Shown: one piece after another, positions 49,306 through 58,955 of the stretch
How positions within the stretch are numbered: position 1 is the first letter of the stretch
Layout: the number at the start of each line of letters is the position of its first letter
From: Streptomyces phaeochromogenes
GTDB lineage: Bacteria > Actinomycetota > Actinomycetes > Streptomycetales > Streptomycetaceae
NCBI RefSeq assembly: GCF_001418655.1
Contig: NZ_LIQZ01000146.1
Coordinates: 1 to 64,000, forward strand
Length of the DNA: 64,000 bases
Reading direction: 5' to 3'
The notes under the pieces: generated by a model
Told to the model about the DNA's origin: nothing
Seen by the model: only the letters and a program-made list of their open reading frames with translations
The model's database searches: none
Translations under genes and position numbers: made by a program

Positions 49306-52019
49306 GACGGCTTCTCCGTGGCCGAGTTGACGGTTTTTCGGAGGCTTCGCTCGATGCGGTCGGCGAGGCCCTGTGCGTCGTGGCCCAGGCCGCCCTGGGC
49401 GGCGGGCGTGGTGGCGTCGGCCTTCATCGCGTCCTCGGCGGGCTGCGGTTCGGTGAAGGTACGGCCGTCGGCGAAACCGGAGACGGCGTAGACGACGACC
49501 GGGGCGTCGGTCAGGACCGACACGGTCCAGGACGTGCGTTGGGCGTCGCCGAACCCGGCGGCGAGGGTGCCCTGTGCCGCGTACGGGCGGGGCATGAGGT
49601 CGCGCCGCCGGTCGAGGCCCTGGGCGTTGAACCGGGTGCGCAGGGTGCCCATGGCCGCGGAGTCCGCCTTCGTGAACAGCAGGCCGACCGTGGTGACATG
49701 GCTTCGGGTGGCGTCCGTGTAGGTCGCGCGCAGGAGGCGCAGACAGCCCGCGGGGGCGAGTGCCTTGCGCAGGAGCGGGTCGAAGGCGTCCTTGCAGCCG
49801 CTGTCCGGGGCCACGGCGATACGGGTCCACGCGCGGTCGGCGCCGCCCGGGCCCGCGCCCTCGCCGTCGACGGTGGGCGGGAAGAGTTCGTCCACGGGGA
49901 TGCTGTGCCACAGGGCCCCGGCCGCCGTGAACGCGTCCGGTTTTCCGGCCCCGCCCGCACTGTCACCGCTCAGCCAACTGCCCGTCACCGCACCACCGAT
50001 GAGCCCGAGCCCCAGCACGACGCAGGTCACCACGGCCGCGAGGCGGGGACGCGGGCGGGCGCCTCCCGTGTGCGGCTGGACGGTGTCGTTGTCGTACGTG
50101 TCCGGGGCCGCGAGGGACACGAAGGGGCGGTGGGCCGGGTCCGGGGGATCGGCGACGTGCGGAGTGGGATCCGTGAAGGACTCCGCCGAGCCTGACAGGC
50201 GGATCTCGGGACGGCGCGGGGCGCTGGGCGCCGCCGCGGGCGGGTCGGCCGGGACGGGCCGGAGCCTGGTGGTCGTCTCCGACGGAGTCTCCCAGGGCGC
50301 GCCGGTGCGCCGCGCGGAGGGGTGGAACGTGCTCGGCCGCGGCGGAACGGGCGGCCTGGCCGGGCGCTCGGCGACGCCTGGTCCGGAGGGTGGTGCGACG
50401 GGGCGTTCGGCGGCACCGGACGCGGACGGTGATGCGACACGGCCCTCGGCAGCGCCCGGCCCGGACGACGGCGCGACCCGACGCTCGGCGGCCCCCGGCC
50501 CAGACGGAGGCGCGACCCGACGCTCGGCGGCACCTGGCCCAGACGGCGGCGCGACTCGGCCCTCGGCAGCACCCGGCCCAGAGGATGGCGCGACCCGACG
50601 CTCGGCAGCACCCGGCCCGCTCGGCGGCGCTACTCGGCGCTCGGCAGCACCCGGCCCAGACGGCGGGGCGACACGGCCCTCGGCAGCACCCGGCCCAGAC
50701 GGCGGCGCTACTCGGCCCTCGGAGGGGCCCCGCCTAGGCGCCGGAGTCTCCGGCCTCGGTGGGGCGAAGGGGCGCAGGGGCAGGCCGGTGACGAGGCGCT
50801 GGTCCGGTGATGTGCCGTTGGCCGTCCTCGGTTCGGTGGCGGGACGGGGTGGGGCGGACCTGCCCTCGCCGTGCGTCATCGAGTTGCGGGGCTCGGCCGC
50901 GGGCCGCGACGGACCGTCGGTCGCCCGGGTGTTCCGGCCGGCGACTCCCGCCCCTCCCGGTGCGTTCGCGGGACGCGGCGGGACCCCGGCCGCTCCCTCG
51001 GGGTTCCTCCTCGGAGCCTGCGGATCCCCCGCCGGACGCTGCGGAAAGCCTGTCCGCCCCGCACGCCCTACGGTCGCCCCGGACTCGGTCGCCGGACGGC
51101 GCGGAGCACCGGCCTGCTCGGCACGCCCTGTACCCGTCCCGGACTCCGACGCCGGACGGGAGGGAACGCCCGCCCGCTCGGCACGCCCCGCACCCGTCCC
51201 GGAGCCGGTCGACGGACGCCCTGGCACATCGGCCTGATCGGTGGTCCTCGGGGCCGCCCCGGGTTCACGCGCCGGACGCGGCGGAGCGCCCGTCGGTTCG
51301 GCGCGTCCCGGAGTCGCCCCGGGGGCGCCGGTCGGACGCGGTGCGCGAGCCGCGTATTCCGGGCTCGTCGGGCTCGTCGGAGTGGTGCGTGGGCCGGTCG
51401 ACGGACGCGGTGGGACGGGCGGCTTCCCTGTCCGTTCCACGCGCGGCATGGCACCCGTGTCGGGCGGCGGTGTGTCCGGGAAGCGTGCCGAAGCGGGCGG
51501 CGGCGGGGGCGTCTCAGGCTCGTGTCGTCGTTCGCCGGCGGGGCGGAGGTTCTGGAAGCGGGACGACGCGGCCGAGGACGTACCCCGGGGGCCGGTCCCG
51601 TCCGACGCGTGCGGCCGGTGCGGTGTGCCCGGGGCGCCGACGCCCGGCCGACTCCCCGCGCTGCCGGGCCTCAGCGGCGCGTCTCCGAAGCCGCGCCCGA
51701 CCAAAGAGCCCGTGTCATCTGCGCCGGGTCCCTCGGGCCGCCGCGGAACACCCGCGGTCCCGACACCCGGTGTCCCGGACTCGTGCGGCGCACGCCCCGG
51801 CCTCGCAGGTCCGAACGCGTCGAAGGCGTCCTGCCAGGGCCGCCGGTCCGGGCTCCCGGGCACCCCGGCGTCGGCACGGCCCGACGGCGTACCCGAGTTG
51901 CCCGTGTCTCCCGTGTCCCCGGACCCCTCGGACTGCTCTCGTCCGCTCTCCGCCGAGGGCTGCTCGGGGGGCGTCGAGGGGCGAGGAGGAATGGAGGCGC
52001 GGCGCGCTTCCGTGCTCAT
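49302..52019 (-). CDS. Large Pro-rich repeat protein with one membrane helix
   Basis: 905 residues: a disordered N-terminus of about 655 residues rich in Pro, Arg, Ala and Gly, including about nine 13-residue repeats like RVAPPSGPGAAER, then a single membrane helix (RLAAVVTCVVLGLGLIGGAV) and a ~210-residue extracellular domain with two Cys (SGCKDAF and PAGCLRLL). The topology puts the Pro-rich arm in the cytosol. It overlaps the downstream subtilase gene and may tether or be cleaved by it. The family is unknown to me. Confidence 0.85.
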   Translation of the reverse strand: MSTEARRASIPPRPSTPPEQPSAESGREQSEGSGDTGDTGNSGTPSGRADAGVPGSPDRRPWQDAFDAFGPARPGRAPHESGTPGVGTAGVPRRPEGPGADDTGSLVGRGFGDAPLRPGSAGSRPGVGAPGTPHRPHASDGTGPRGTSSAASSRFQNLRPAGERRHEPETPPPPPASARFPDTPPPDTGAMPRVERTGKPPVPPRPSTGPRTTPTSPTSPEYAARAPRPTGAPGATPGRAEPTGAPPRPAREPGAAPRTTDQADVPGRPSTGSGTGAGRAERAGVPSRPASESGTGTGRAEQAGAPRRPATESGATVGRAGRTGFPQRPAGDPQAPRRNPEGAAGVPPRPANAPGGAGVAGRNTRATDGPSRPAAEPRNSMTHGEGRSAPPRPATEPRTANGTSPDQRLVTGLPLRPFAPPRPETPAPRRGPSEGRVAPPSGPGAAEGRVAPPSGPGAAERRVAPPSGPGAAERRVAPSSGPGAAEGRVAPPSGPGAAERRVAPPSGPGAAERRVAPSSGPGAAEGRVASPSASGAAERPVAPPSGPGVAERPARPPVPPRPSTFHPSARRTGAPWETPSETTTRLRPVPADPPAAAPSAPRRPEIRLSGSAESFTDPTPHVADPPDPAHRPFVSLAAPDTYDNDTVQPHTGGARPRPRLAAVVTCVVLGLGLIGGAVTGSWLSGDSAGGAGKPDAFTAAGALWHSIPVDELFPPTVDGEGAGPGGADRAWTRIAVAPDSGCKDAFDPLLRKALAPAGCLRLLRATYTDATRSHVTTVGLLFTKADSAAMGTLRTRFNAQGLDRRRDLMPRPYAAQGTLAAGFGDAQRTSWTVSVLTDAPVVVYAVSGFADGRTFTEPQPAEDAMKADATTPAAQGGLGHDAQGLADRIERSLRKTVNSATEKPS
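50365..50730 (-). repeat. 39-bp tandem repeats inside CDS, 117-bp higher-order period
   Basis: Nine or so 39-bp units encode RVAPPSGPGAAE followed by G or R. The variants follow EGR, ERR, ERR(APSS) twice, giving a three-unit higher-order repeat. Confidence 0.85.
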
Positions 52020-52205
52020 GCACCCCCCGTTTCCTCGGCCCCGGCGACCGGCCCGCCGAAGGATCCCCTCCGGATCCGTTCCCTGCTTGCGTGCGCGTCA
52101 CTCTACGGGTTGACGCTGTGCGAGTGGGAACCAGTCGGCAGGCCCGGGGCATCTGCCCGGAACGTCCCCCTACCCTGCGGTAATCAGGTCTGGCAGGCTT
52201 CGCCC

Positions 52206-53408
52206 ATGACTGCCCGCGCCGCAGACCGGGCCCGTTACGACCGGGCCACCGCTCACCTAGACGCTCCCGTCGCCATCGTGGACTTGGAGGCCTTCGACGC
52301 CAACGCGGAGGATCTCGTACGGCGGGCGGCGGGCAAGCCCGTACGCGTCGCGAGCAAGTCCGTACGCTGCCGTGCGCTGCTCGAACGCGTGCTGGCCCGG
52401 GACGGCTTCGCCGGGATCATGTCGTTCACGCTCGCCGAGTCGCTGTGGCTGGCGCGCTCCGGTTTCGAGGACGTACTGCTCGCGTATCCGTCCGCGGACC
52501 GCAAGGCGTACGCGGAGCTCGCCTCCGATCCGAAGCTCGCGGGCGCCGTGACCGTCATGGTCGACGACCCGGCGCAGCTGAAGCTGATCGACGACGCCCG
52601 GGACGGCGGACGCGAAGAGGTGCGTGTGTGCCTGGAGTTGGACACCGCGCTGAAGATGTTCGGCGGCCGGGTCCGGGTCGGCGCCCGCCGTTCACCGCTG
52701 CACTCCCCCGCCCAGGTCGCCGAGATGGCTCGTACGGTCGCTCGGCGGCCCGGATTCCGGCTCGTCGGGATCATGGCGTACGAGGGGCACATCGCGGGGG
52801 TGGGCGACTCCGTGCAGGGGCGGCCTCTGCGGTCGCGTGCGATCCGGCTGATGCAGGCCACGGCCCGCAAGGAGCTGGCGCAGCGCCGTGCGGACGTCGT
52901 GCGGGCGGTCCGGGCGGTCGTGCCGGACCTGGAGTTCGTCAACGGCGGTGGCACGGGCAGCGTCCAGCACACCGCGGCCGAGGACTCGGTGACCGAGATC
53001 GCGGCCGGGTCGGGGCTGTACCAGCCGCGGCTCTTCGACAACTACACGTCGTTCAGCGGGCGTCCGGCCGCGCTCTTCGCGCAGCCCGTCGTGCGCAGGC
53101 CGGGGGTGGGTGTGGTGACCGTCCTCGGCGGCGGCTACCCGGCGTCGGGTGCCGCGGGCCCCGACCGGTCGCCCGTGCCGTACCTGCCCGAGGGACTGCG
53201 GTACGACGCCCAGGAGGGGGCCGGCGAGGTGCAGACGCCGCTGCTCGGCTCACCCGCGGACGATCTGCTGATCGGCGACAAGGTGTGGTTCCGGCACGCG
53301 AAGGCCGGGGAGCTGTGCGAGCGGTTCGACGTGCTGCAGCTCGTGGAGGGCGACGCGGTGACGGTGACGGTCCCGACCTATCGCGGAGAGGGCCACACGT
53401 TCCTGTAG
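52206..53408 (+). CDS. Alanine racemase-fold PLP enzyme (D-threonine aldolase / amino-acid deaminase-like)
   Basis: 400 residues: PLP-binding N-terminal barrel with Lys in VASKSVRCRAL, and region FVNGGGTGSVQHTAAEDSVT; the C-terminal metal-like site GDKVWFRHAKAGELCERF fits D-serine dehydratase/D-threonine aldolase families, which need a metal beside PLP. It probably acts on D-amino acids. The ATG follows a TACCCT -10 by 30 bases. Convergent to the DUF2510 gene, with a hairpin between. Confidence 0.87.
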   Translation: MTARAADRARYDRATAHLDAPVAIVDLEAFDANAEDLVRRAAGKPVRVASKSVRCRALLERVLARDGFAGIMSFTLAESLWLARSGFEDVLLAYPSADRKAYAELASDPKLAGAVTVMVDDPAQLKLIDDARDGGREEVRVCLELDTALKMFGGRVRVGARRSPLHSPAQVAEMARTVARRPGFRLVGIMAYEGHIAGVGDSVQGRPLRSRAIRLMQATARKELAQRRADVVRAVRAVVPDLEFVNGGGTGSVQHTAAEDSVTEIAAGSGLYQPRLFDNYTSFSGRPAALFAQPVVRRPGVGVVTVLGGGYPASGAAGPDRSPVPYLPEGLRYDAQEGAGEVQTPLLGSPADDLLIGDKVWFRHAKAGELCERFDVLQLVEGDAVTVTVPTYRGEGHTFL

Positions 53409-53430
53409 CCGACGGCTGACAGCCGATTGC

Positions 53431-53457
53431 CGGTCTCGGTCCGGGAAGCCGAGGCCG
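53431..53457. terminator. Hairpin terminator between convergent genes
   Basis: CGGTCTCGG and CCGAGGCCG flank a nine-base loop, an imperfect stem, in the 56-base convergent gap. Confidence 0.45.
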
Positions 53458-53464
53458 GGGCCGA

Positions 53465-54427
53465 CTACTGCGTGGGCCCGATGCTGCTGCCCACTCCGCC
53501 GCCCGTGCCCTCGTCGCCGACCGGCCGGATCCCCTTGGTGATCCGGTCCATGTCGGCGAGGGGCGGCCCCTCCTCGCCCGCGTCGAAGGCGTAGCGCACC
53601 ATGACCATCGACTCCGAGCCGACGCTGGACGGGAACGCCATCGATTGGACGTAACCTCCGGGCCCCGCCTCGGTCTTGACGCGCCAGCGCACGAAGTACC
53701 CGGTGCGGCCGGCGACCGCCACCGACCCCTGCTCGACCACCTCGTGCGAGGTGATTCCGTGGAAGGGGCGCTGGTTGACCTTGTTGCGGTCGTAGGCGCG
53801 GTCTGCCGCCTCGGAGATGTCGTCCTTGGCGAGGGTCTCGGGGGACTTCTCGTCGTTCGAGGTGACCGTGCGCGAGATGACCGTGCCGTGGCGGCAGAGG
53901 CCGTCGTCGCCCGGGCAGTCGTACGTCCCGGACGTGGTCATCACGATGTCGGCCTCGATGACGCTCCGCGGTCTGGCCCAGCCGTCGAGGAGCGGCAGGG
54001 TGATGCCGTTGAGCTCGTCCACGACGACGGAGGGGTCGTCGGCGGACGGTTCGGAGCTGGACTCCGAGGGTGAGGGCGAGGGCTCGGCGCTCGTGGGCGC
54101 GGACGACGTGGGCGTCGGCGCGGTCTGCGTCTGCGGGTCGCCGTCGTCCCCTCTGAGGACGACGGCGCCCGTGACGATCGCGGCGACCAGCACGACCGCC
54201 GCCGCGGTGAGGGCGATCGCCTTCGCACGACCGGAGCCGCCGGAGACGCCGGTCCCGAGCGGAACCGTCGGCGTCGAAGGCGTGAACTGCGGCTGCGCGT
54301 ACGGCTGTTGGGGCGTCGTCGCCTCGGGTGAGCGCCGGTGTTCGGTCCAGGCGGTCCCGTCCCACCAGCGCTCCACGTGCGGGGCGGAGGGGTCCCGGTA
54401 CCACCCGGGCGGGGGCGTCATGCTCAT
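53465..54427 (-). CDS. DUF2510 membrane protein
   Basis: 320 residues: N-terminal DUF2510 (GWYRDPSAPHVERWWDGTAW), a Pro/Gln/Thr linker, one membrane helix (AIALTAAAVVLVAAIVTGAV), then a Thr/Ser/Pro stalk and an extracytosolic domain of about 200 residues with two Cys (TYDCPGDDGLCRHG). DUF2510 occurs in actinomycete membrane proteins of unknown role; the outer domain is not recognised. Confidence 0.85.
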   Translation of the reverse strand: MSMTPPPGWYRDPSAPHVERWWDGTAWTEHRRSPEATTPQQPYAQPQFTPSTPTVPLGTGVSGGSGRAKAIALTAAAVVLVAAIVTGAVVLRGDDGDPQTQTAPTPTSSAPTSAEPSPSPSESSSEPSADDPSVVVDELNGITLPLLDGWARPRSVIEADIVMTTSGTYDCPGDDGLCRHGTVISRTVTSNDEKSPETLAKDDISEAADRAYDRNKVNQRPFHGITSHEVVEQGSVAVAGRTGYFVRWRVKTEAGPGGYVQSMAFPSSVGSESMVMVRYAFDAGEEGPPLADMDRITKGIRPVGDEGTGGGVGSSIGPTQ

Positions 54428-54467
54428 CCCGGCACTCTAGGCGCCACCCGCCCACCGGCACACGGCC

Positions 54468-54482
54468 GCCTCCGCCGGAGGC
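54468..54482 (-). terminator. Hairpin after SDR stop
   Basis: GCCTCC-GCC-GGAGGC lies immediately downstream of the SDR stop codon; a short perfect stem. Confidence 0.5.
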
Positions 54483-55274
54483 CTAGAGCGGGGTCACGTA
54501 TGCGCCAGAGATCCCGCCGTCCACCAGGAAGTCCGTGGCGTTCACGAACGAGGAGTCGTCGCTGGCGAGGAACGCGACCGCCGCGGCGATCTCCTCGGCC
54601 TGCGCGAACCGCCCGACCGGGATGTGTACGAGGCGGCGCGCGGCCCGCTCCGGATCCGTGGCGAACAGTTCCTGGAGGAGAGGCGTGTCGACCGGCCCGG
54701 GGCACAGCGCGTTCACGCGGATGCCCTCCCGCGCGAACTGCACGCCCAGTTCACGGGACATGGCGAGAACTCCGCCCTTGGAGGCCGTGTACGAGATCTG
54801 CGAGGTCGCGGCGCCCATCCGGGCCACGAAGGACGCGGTGTTGATGATCGATCCCTTGCCCTGCTGCCGCATGTAGGGGATCGCGGCCTTGCAGCACAGG
54901 TACACGGAGGTGAGGTTGACCTCCTGGACGCGCTTCCAGGCCTCCAGGCCCGTCTCCAGGATCGAGTCGTCGTCGGGCGGCGAGATGCCCGCGTTGTTGA
55001 AGGCGATGTCGACGGACCCGTACGTGTCGAACGCGGTCCTGAAGAGCGCCTCGACCTGCTCGGGGTCGGTGACGTCGACCTTCACGAAGATGCCGCCGAT
55101 CTCCTCGGCGGCGGCCTTGCCGCGGGTCTCGTCGACGTCGCCGCAGACGACGTGGGCGCCCTCGGAGGCGAGCCGGCGGGCGGTGGCGAGGCCGATGCCG
55201 CTGCCGGCCCCGGTGATGACGGCGGTGCGGCCGACCAGGCGGCGGCAGATGATGTCGTCGGTCGATGCGCTCAC
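54483..55274 (-). CDS. Short-chain dehydrogenase/reductase
   Basis: 263 residues: Rossmann motif TGAGSGIGLATA, NNAGIS, catalytic Ser-Tyr-Lys (SYTASKGG) and LCPGPVDTPL. Last gene of the glutamylation cluster, its GTG (55274) overlapping the aldehyde dehydrogenase stop. In the ethanolamine model it could oxidise gamma-glutamylethanolamide to the aldehyde; substrate not proven here. Confidence 0.9.
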   Translation of the reverse strand: MSASTDDIICRRLVGRTAVITGAGSGIGLATARRLASEGAHVVCGDVDETRGKAAAEEIGGIFVKVDVTDPEQVEALFRTAFDTYGSVDIAFNNAGISPPDDDSILETGLEAWKRVQEVNLTSVYLCCKAAIPYMRQQGKGSIINTASFVARMGAATSQISYTASKGGVLAMSRELGVQFAREGIRVNALCPGPVDTPLLQELFATDPERAARRLVHIPVGRFAQAEEIAAAVAFLASDDSSFVNATDFLVDGGISGAYVTPL

Positions 55275-56671
55275 TGTGCGGGGCCCTCCGTGCTGATGAA
55301 GACGTTCTTGGTTTCGGTGAAGGCGGCCAGGGCGTCCGGGCCGAGTTCGCGGCCGATGCCCGACTGCTTGAAGCCGCCGAAGGGGGTCCAGTAGCGGACG
55401 CTGGAGTGGGAGTTGACGGACAGGTTCCCGGCGCGGACGGCGCTGGAGACACGCAGGGCGCGGCCCACGTCCCGGGTCCAGATGGAACCGGCCAGGCCGT
55501 ACTCGGTGGCGTTGGCGAGGCGGATCGCGTCGGCCTCGTCCTCGAAGGGGAGGACCACGGCGACCGGCCCGAAGACCTCCTCGACGGCCACGCGCGCGTG
55601 GGACTCGATTCCGGTCAGGACGGTGGGCGGGAACCAGAAGCCGGGGCCTTCGGGGGCGGCGCCGCGGATGCCGGCCGCACTGCCGGTGGCCTCGGTGACG
55701 TACGAACGTACGCGCTCCAGCTGGGACCTGGAGATCAGCGGGCCCATGGCGGTCTTCTCGTCGGCCGGGTCGCCGACGACGACGGACTCGATCGCCGGGG
55801 CGAGGAGTTCGAGGAAGCGGTCGTACGCGGACCGCTGGACGAGGATGCGGGTGCGGGCGCAGCAGTCCTGGCCGGAGTTGTCGAGGAAGGACATGGGGGT
55901 GGCTGCCGCGGCGGCCTCGATGTCGGCGTCGGCGAAGACGATGTTCGGGCTCTTGCCGCCGAGTTCGAGGGTGACGCGCTTGAGATGCGCCGAGCCCTTC
56001 GCCAACACCTGTTTGCCCACGGCCGTTGACCCCGTGAAGACGATCTTCGCGACTCCGGGGTGTTCGACCAGCGCGTTGCCGGTGATCGCGCCCGCTCCCG
56101 GGAGCACCTGGAAGAGGTGCTCGGGCAGGCCCGCCGCCAGGGCGAGCTCGGCCAGCCGCAGGGCGGTCAGCGGGGTCGTCTCGGCGGGCTTGAGGATGAC
56201 CGCGTTGCCCGCCGCGAGCGCCGGAGCGGTACCCCATGCCGCGATGGGCATCGGGAAGTTCCAGGGCGCGATGATCCCGACAACGCCCAGCGGTTCGAGG
56301 ATCGTGATGTCGAGACCGCCCGGCACCGGGATCTGGCGCCCGGTGAGCCGCTCCACTCCCCCGGCCGCATAGTCGAGCAGATCGCGCACATTGCCCGCTT
56401 CCCAGCGGGCGTTGCCGACGACATGCCCTGCCTCGCGGACCTCCAGCTGGGCGAGCTCCTCCAGATGCTCGTCGACGACGACGGCGAAGCGGCGCAGCAG
56501 CCGGGCGCGCTCCCCGGGAGCCAGGGCGGCCCATCGGACCTGCGCCCGTCCCGCCCGTACGACCGCGGCGTCGACGTCCTCGGGGGTGGCACCCGGGACG
56601 GTGGAGATGACCTCCTCCGTCGCCGGGTTGAGAACTACCAGTTCGTGCAGCTGCGACAACTTCGGCCTCAC
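55271..56671 (-). CDS. Aldehyde dehydrogenase (gamma-glutamyl-aminoaldehyde type)
   Basis: 466 residues: APWNFPMPIAAWGTAPAL (cofactor), FTGSTAVGKQVLAKG, catalytic Glu in LELGGKSPN and Cys in NSGQDCCARTRI. Related to PuuC-type dehydrogenases. Its GTG overlaps the glnA4 stop (GTGA) and its stop overlaps the SDR start, so the three genes are one translational unit. Confidence 0.93.
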   Translation of the reverse strand: MRPKLSQLHELVVLNPATEEVISTVPGATPEDVDAAVVRAGRAQVRWAALAPGERARLLRRFAVVVDEHLEELAQLEVREAGHVVGNARWEAGNVRDLLDYAAGGVERLTGRQIPVPGGLDITILEPLGVVGIIAPWNFPMPIAAWGTAPALAAGNAVILKPAETTPLTALRLAELALAAGLPEHLFQVLPGAGAITGNALVEHPGVAKIVFTGSTAVGKQVLAKGSAHLKRVTLELGGKSPNIVFADADIEAAAAATPMSFLDNSGQDCCARTRILVQRSAYDRFLELLAPAIESVVVGDPADEKTAMGPLISRSQLERVRSYVTEATGSAAGIRGAAPEGPGFWFPPTVLTGIESHARVAVEEVFGPVAVVLPFEDEADAIRLANATEYGLAGSIWTRDVGRALRVSSAVRAGNLSVNSHSSVRYWTPFGGFKQSGIGRELGPDALAAFTETKNVFISTEGPAQ

Positions 56672-58032
56672 AGACGTTCGAAGGAGCGGCGGAGCTCCCA
56701 GTCGGTCACCACGGCGTCGAAGGCGTCCAGTTCGACGCGCGCCATGTTGCGGTAGTGCGCGACCACCTCGTCACCGAAGGCGGCCTTGGCGATCGCGCTG
56801 TTCTCCCAGATCTCGGCGGCCTCGTGCAGCGTGGTGGGCACGTGCTCGTACCCCGAGGTGTACGCGTTCCCGGTGCACGCCTCCGGCAGCTCCAGCTTCT
56901 GCTCGATGCCGTACAGCCCGGCCGCGACGAGCCCCGCGACGGCGAGGTGCGGATTGACGTCGCCGCCCGGAAGCCGGTTCTCGAACCGCATCGAGCGACC
57001 GTGCCCGACGACGCGCAGCGCACACGTCCGGTTGTCGTACCCCCAGGCCACGGCCGTCGGCGCGAACGACCCGGGCTGGAACCGCTTGTACGAGTTGATG
57101 TTGGGCGCGTACAGCAGCGAGAAGTCCCGGAGTGCGGCGAGCTGTCCGGCGAGGAAGTACCGCATGACCTGCGACATCCCGCCCGCCCCGTCGCCCGCCA
57201 TGGCATTGGTTCCGTCGGCGTCGGCGAGCGAGAGGTGGATGTGACAGGAGTTGCCCTCGCGCTCGTTGTACTTGGCCATGAAGGTGAGCGAGACACCTTC
57301 CTGGGAGGCGATCTCCTTGGCCCCGGTCTTGTAGATGGCGTGCTGGTCGCAGGTGACCAGGGCCTCGTCGTACTTGAAGGCGATCTCGTGCTGCCCGGGA
57401 TTGCACTCACCCTTGGCGGACTCGACGATCAGCCCGGCGGCGCCCATCTCATTGCGGATCCTGCGCAGCAGGGGCTCGATCCGCCCGGTCCCGAGCACCG
57501 AGTAGTCGATGTTGTACTGATTGGCCGGCGTGAGCCCCCGGTAGTTCGCGTCCCAGGCCTGCTCGTACGTGTCCTTGAAGACGATGAACTCCAGCTCGGT
57601 GCCCACCTGCGCGGTGAACCCGTGCTCGGCGAGCCGTTCCAGCTGGCGCCGGAGGATCTGGCGGGGCGCGGCCACGACGGGCGAGCCGTTGTCCCAGGCG
57701 AGGTCGGCGACGAGCATCGCCGTACCCGCGTTCCAGGGAACACGACGCAACGTGCTCAGGTCCGGATGCATGGCGAAGTCGCCGTATCCGCGCTCCCAGG
57801 ACGACATCTCGTACCCGTCGACGGTGTTCATCTCGGTGTCGACGGCCAGGAGGTAGTTGCAGCCCTCCGTACCGTGGTGCAGGACCTCGTCGAGGAAGAA
57901 ACGCGCGGCGAACCGCTTGCCCTGGAGCCGTCCCTGCATGTCCGGGAAGGCCAGGACGACCGTGTCGATCTCGCCGCTCGCGACGAGGGCGTGCAGCTCC
58001 TCGACACTGAGGGGTGGTGTGCGGTCTGCCAC
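56668..58032 (-). CDS. glnA4: GlnA4-like gamma-glutamylethanolamide (or polyamine) synthetase
   Basis: 454 residues of glutamine-synthetase fold: N-terminal beta-grasp domain and C-terminal catalytic domain with TELEFIVFKD, CNPGQHEIAF, NREGNSCHIHLSLADAD-like region and RFENRLPGGDVN. It lacks the Tyr adenylylation context of GlnA. Neighbours (ALDH, SDR, gamma-glutamyl hydrolase, FadR regulator) match the S. coelicolor SCO1611-SCO1615 cluster; I recall SCO1613 as GlnA4, acting on ethanolamine. The GTG at 58032 has AAGGAGG nine bases before. Confidence 0.88.
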   Translation of the reverse strand: MADRTPPLSVEELHALVASGEIDTVVLAFPDMQGRLQGKRFAARFFLDEVLHHGTEGCNYLLAVDTEMNTVDGYEMSSWERGYGDFAMHPDLSTLRRVPWNAGTAMLVADLAWDNGSPVVAAPRQILRRQLERLAEHGFTAQVGTELEFIVFKDTYEQAWDANYRGLTPANQYNIDYSVLGTGRIEPLLRRIRNEMGAAGLIVESAKGECNPGQHEIAFKYDEALVTCDQHAIYKTGAKEIASQEGVSLTFMAKYNEREGNSCHIHLSLADADGTNAMAGDGAGGMSQVMRYFLAGQLAALRDFSLLYAPNINSYKRFQPGSFAPTAVAWGYDNRTCALRVVGHGRSMRFENRLPGGDVNPHLAVAGLVAAGLYGIEQKLELPEACTGNAYTSGYEHVPTTLHEAAEIWENSAIAKAAFGDEVVAHYRNMARVELDAFDAVVTDWELRRSFERL

Positions 58033-58053
58033 GGGAAATGCCTCCTTCGGTCA

Positions 58054-58085
58054 GCCGAGAGCCATAAGGTATTGCCGAGAACCAT
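58054..58085. promoter_or_regulatory. Direct-repeat operator candidate, glnA4 / FadR divergent region
   Basis: GCCGAGAGCCAT (58054-58065) and GCCGAGAACCAT (58074-58085) are repeated 20 bp apart, two helical turns, in the 77-base divergent gap. They are the obvious binding site for the GntR-type regulator. Confidence 0.6.
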
Positions 58086-58109
58086 TGCTTGGGAAGGGGG
58101 CACGGCCAG

Positions 58110-58844
58110 ATGCCGCAGCCGGATCCACACGAACTGAACGACCGGTTGACGCCGGTACTGCGCCCGGTGCGCGCGGGCAACGGCTTCGAGGAGGCCCTGG
58201 AGCAGATCCTCCAGGTCGTCCGGCTCGGCCTGGTCCCCGGTGGCGAACGGCTGCCCGCGGAACGGGAGTTGGCGGACCGCCTCGGCATCAGCCGGGTGAC
58301 GCTGCGCGAGGTCCTGAAGGTCCTCCAGGACCAGGGCCTGGTCGAGTCGAGACGCGGCCGCTACGGCGGCACGTTCGTCCTCCCCCGGACCGACGCCCCC
58401 GGCGAGGCGGAGCTGCGCCGCCGGATCGACGAGGTCGACATAGAGGACGTGCTGCGCTTCCGCGAGGTCCTGGAGGTGGGCGCGGCGGGCCTCTGCGCCA
58501 CCCACGGCCTGCCCCCCGGCCACTCGGCACGCCTGCGCGATGCCCTGGCCCGCACCCAGGACGCCCCCCTGGCGGACTACCGCCGCCTGGACACCCTCCT
58601 GCACCTCACCCTCGCCGAACTGTGCGGTTCGCCGACGCTCACCGCCCAGTACGCGGCCGTACGCGCCACCGTGAACGACCTGCTCGACTGCATCCCGCTC
58701 CTGGTCCGGAACCTGGAGCACTCGCAGCGCCAGCACGAGGCACTGGTCGAGGCGGTGCTGGACGGCGACGCGGACGGAGCCCGGGAAATGATGCGAGAAC
58801 ACTGCGCGGGCACGGCGGCACTCCTGCGCGGCTTCCTGGCATAA
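58110..58844 (+). CDS. FadR-type GntR regulator of the glnA4 cluster
   Basis: 244 residues: winged helix (LPAERELADRLGISRVTLRE, VLKVLQDQGLVESRRGRYGG) and an FCD ligand domain (VLRFREVLEVGAAGLCA, HLTLAELCGSP). Divergent from glnA4, so probably its regulator. The ATG at 58110 has GGAAGGGGG about ten bases upstream; an earlier TTG is in frame. Confidence 0.9.
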   Translation: MPQPDPHELNDRLTPVLRPVRAGNGFEEALEQILQVVRLGLVPGGERLPAERELADRLGISRVTLREVLKVLQDQGLVESRRGRYGGTFVLPRTDAPGEAELRRRIDEVDIEDVLRFREVLEVGAAGLCATHGLPPGHSARLRDALARTQDAPLADYRRLDTLLHLTLAELCGSPTLTAQYAAVRATVNDLLDCIPLLVRNLEHSQRQHEALVEAVLDGDADGAREMMREHCAGTAALLRGFLA

Positions 58845-58955
58845 GAACGTGTGCGAGACGGTCTCGGACAAGATCCGACCAAGCCACCCCTGTAAAGGTA
58901 TGGGGTCGGTCTATTAGCCTCCTCCCGAGGGGCACGAGAAACAGGGAGCGTGGGG

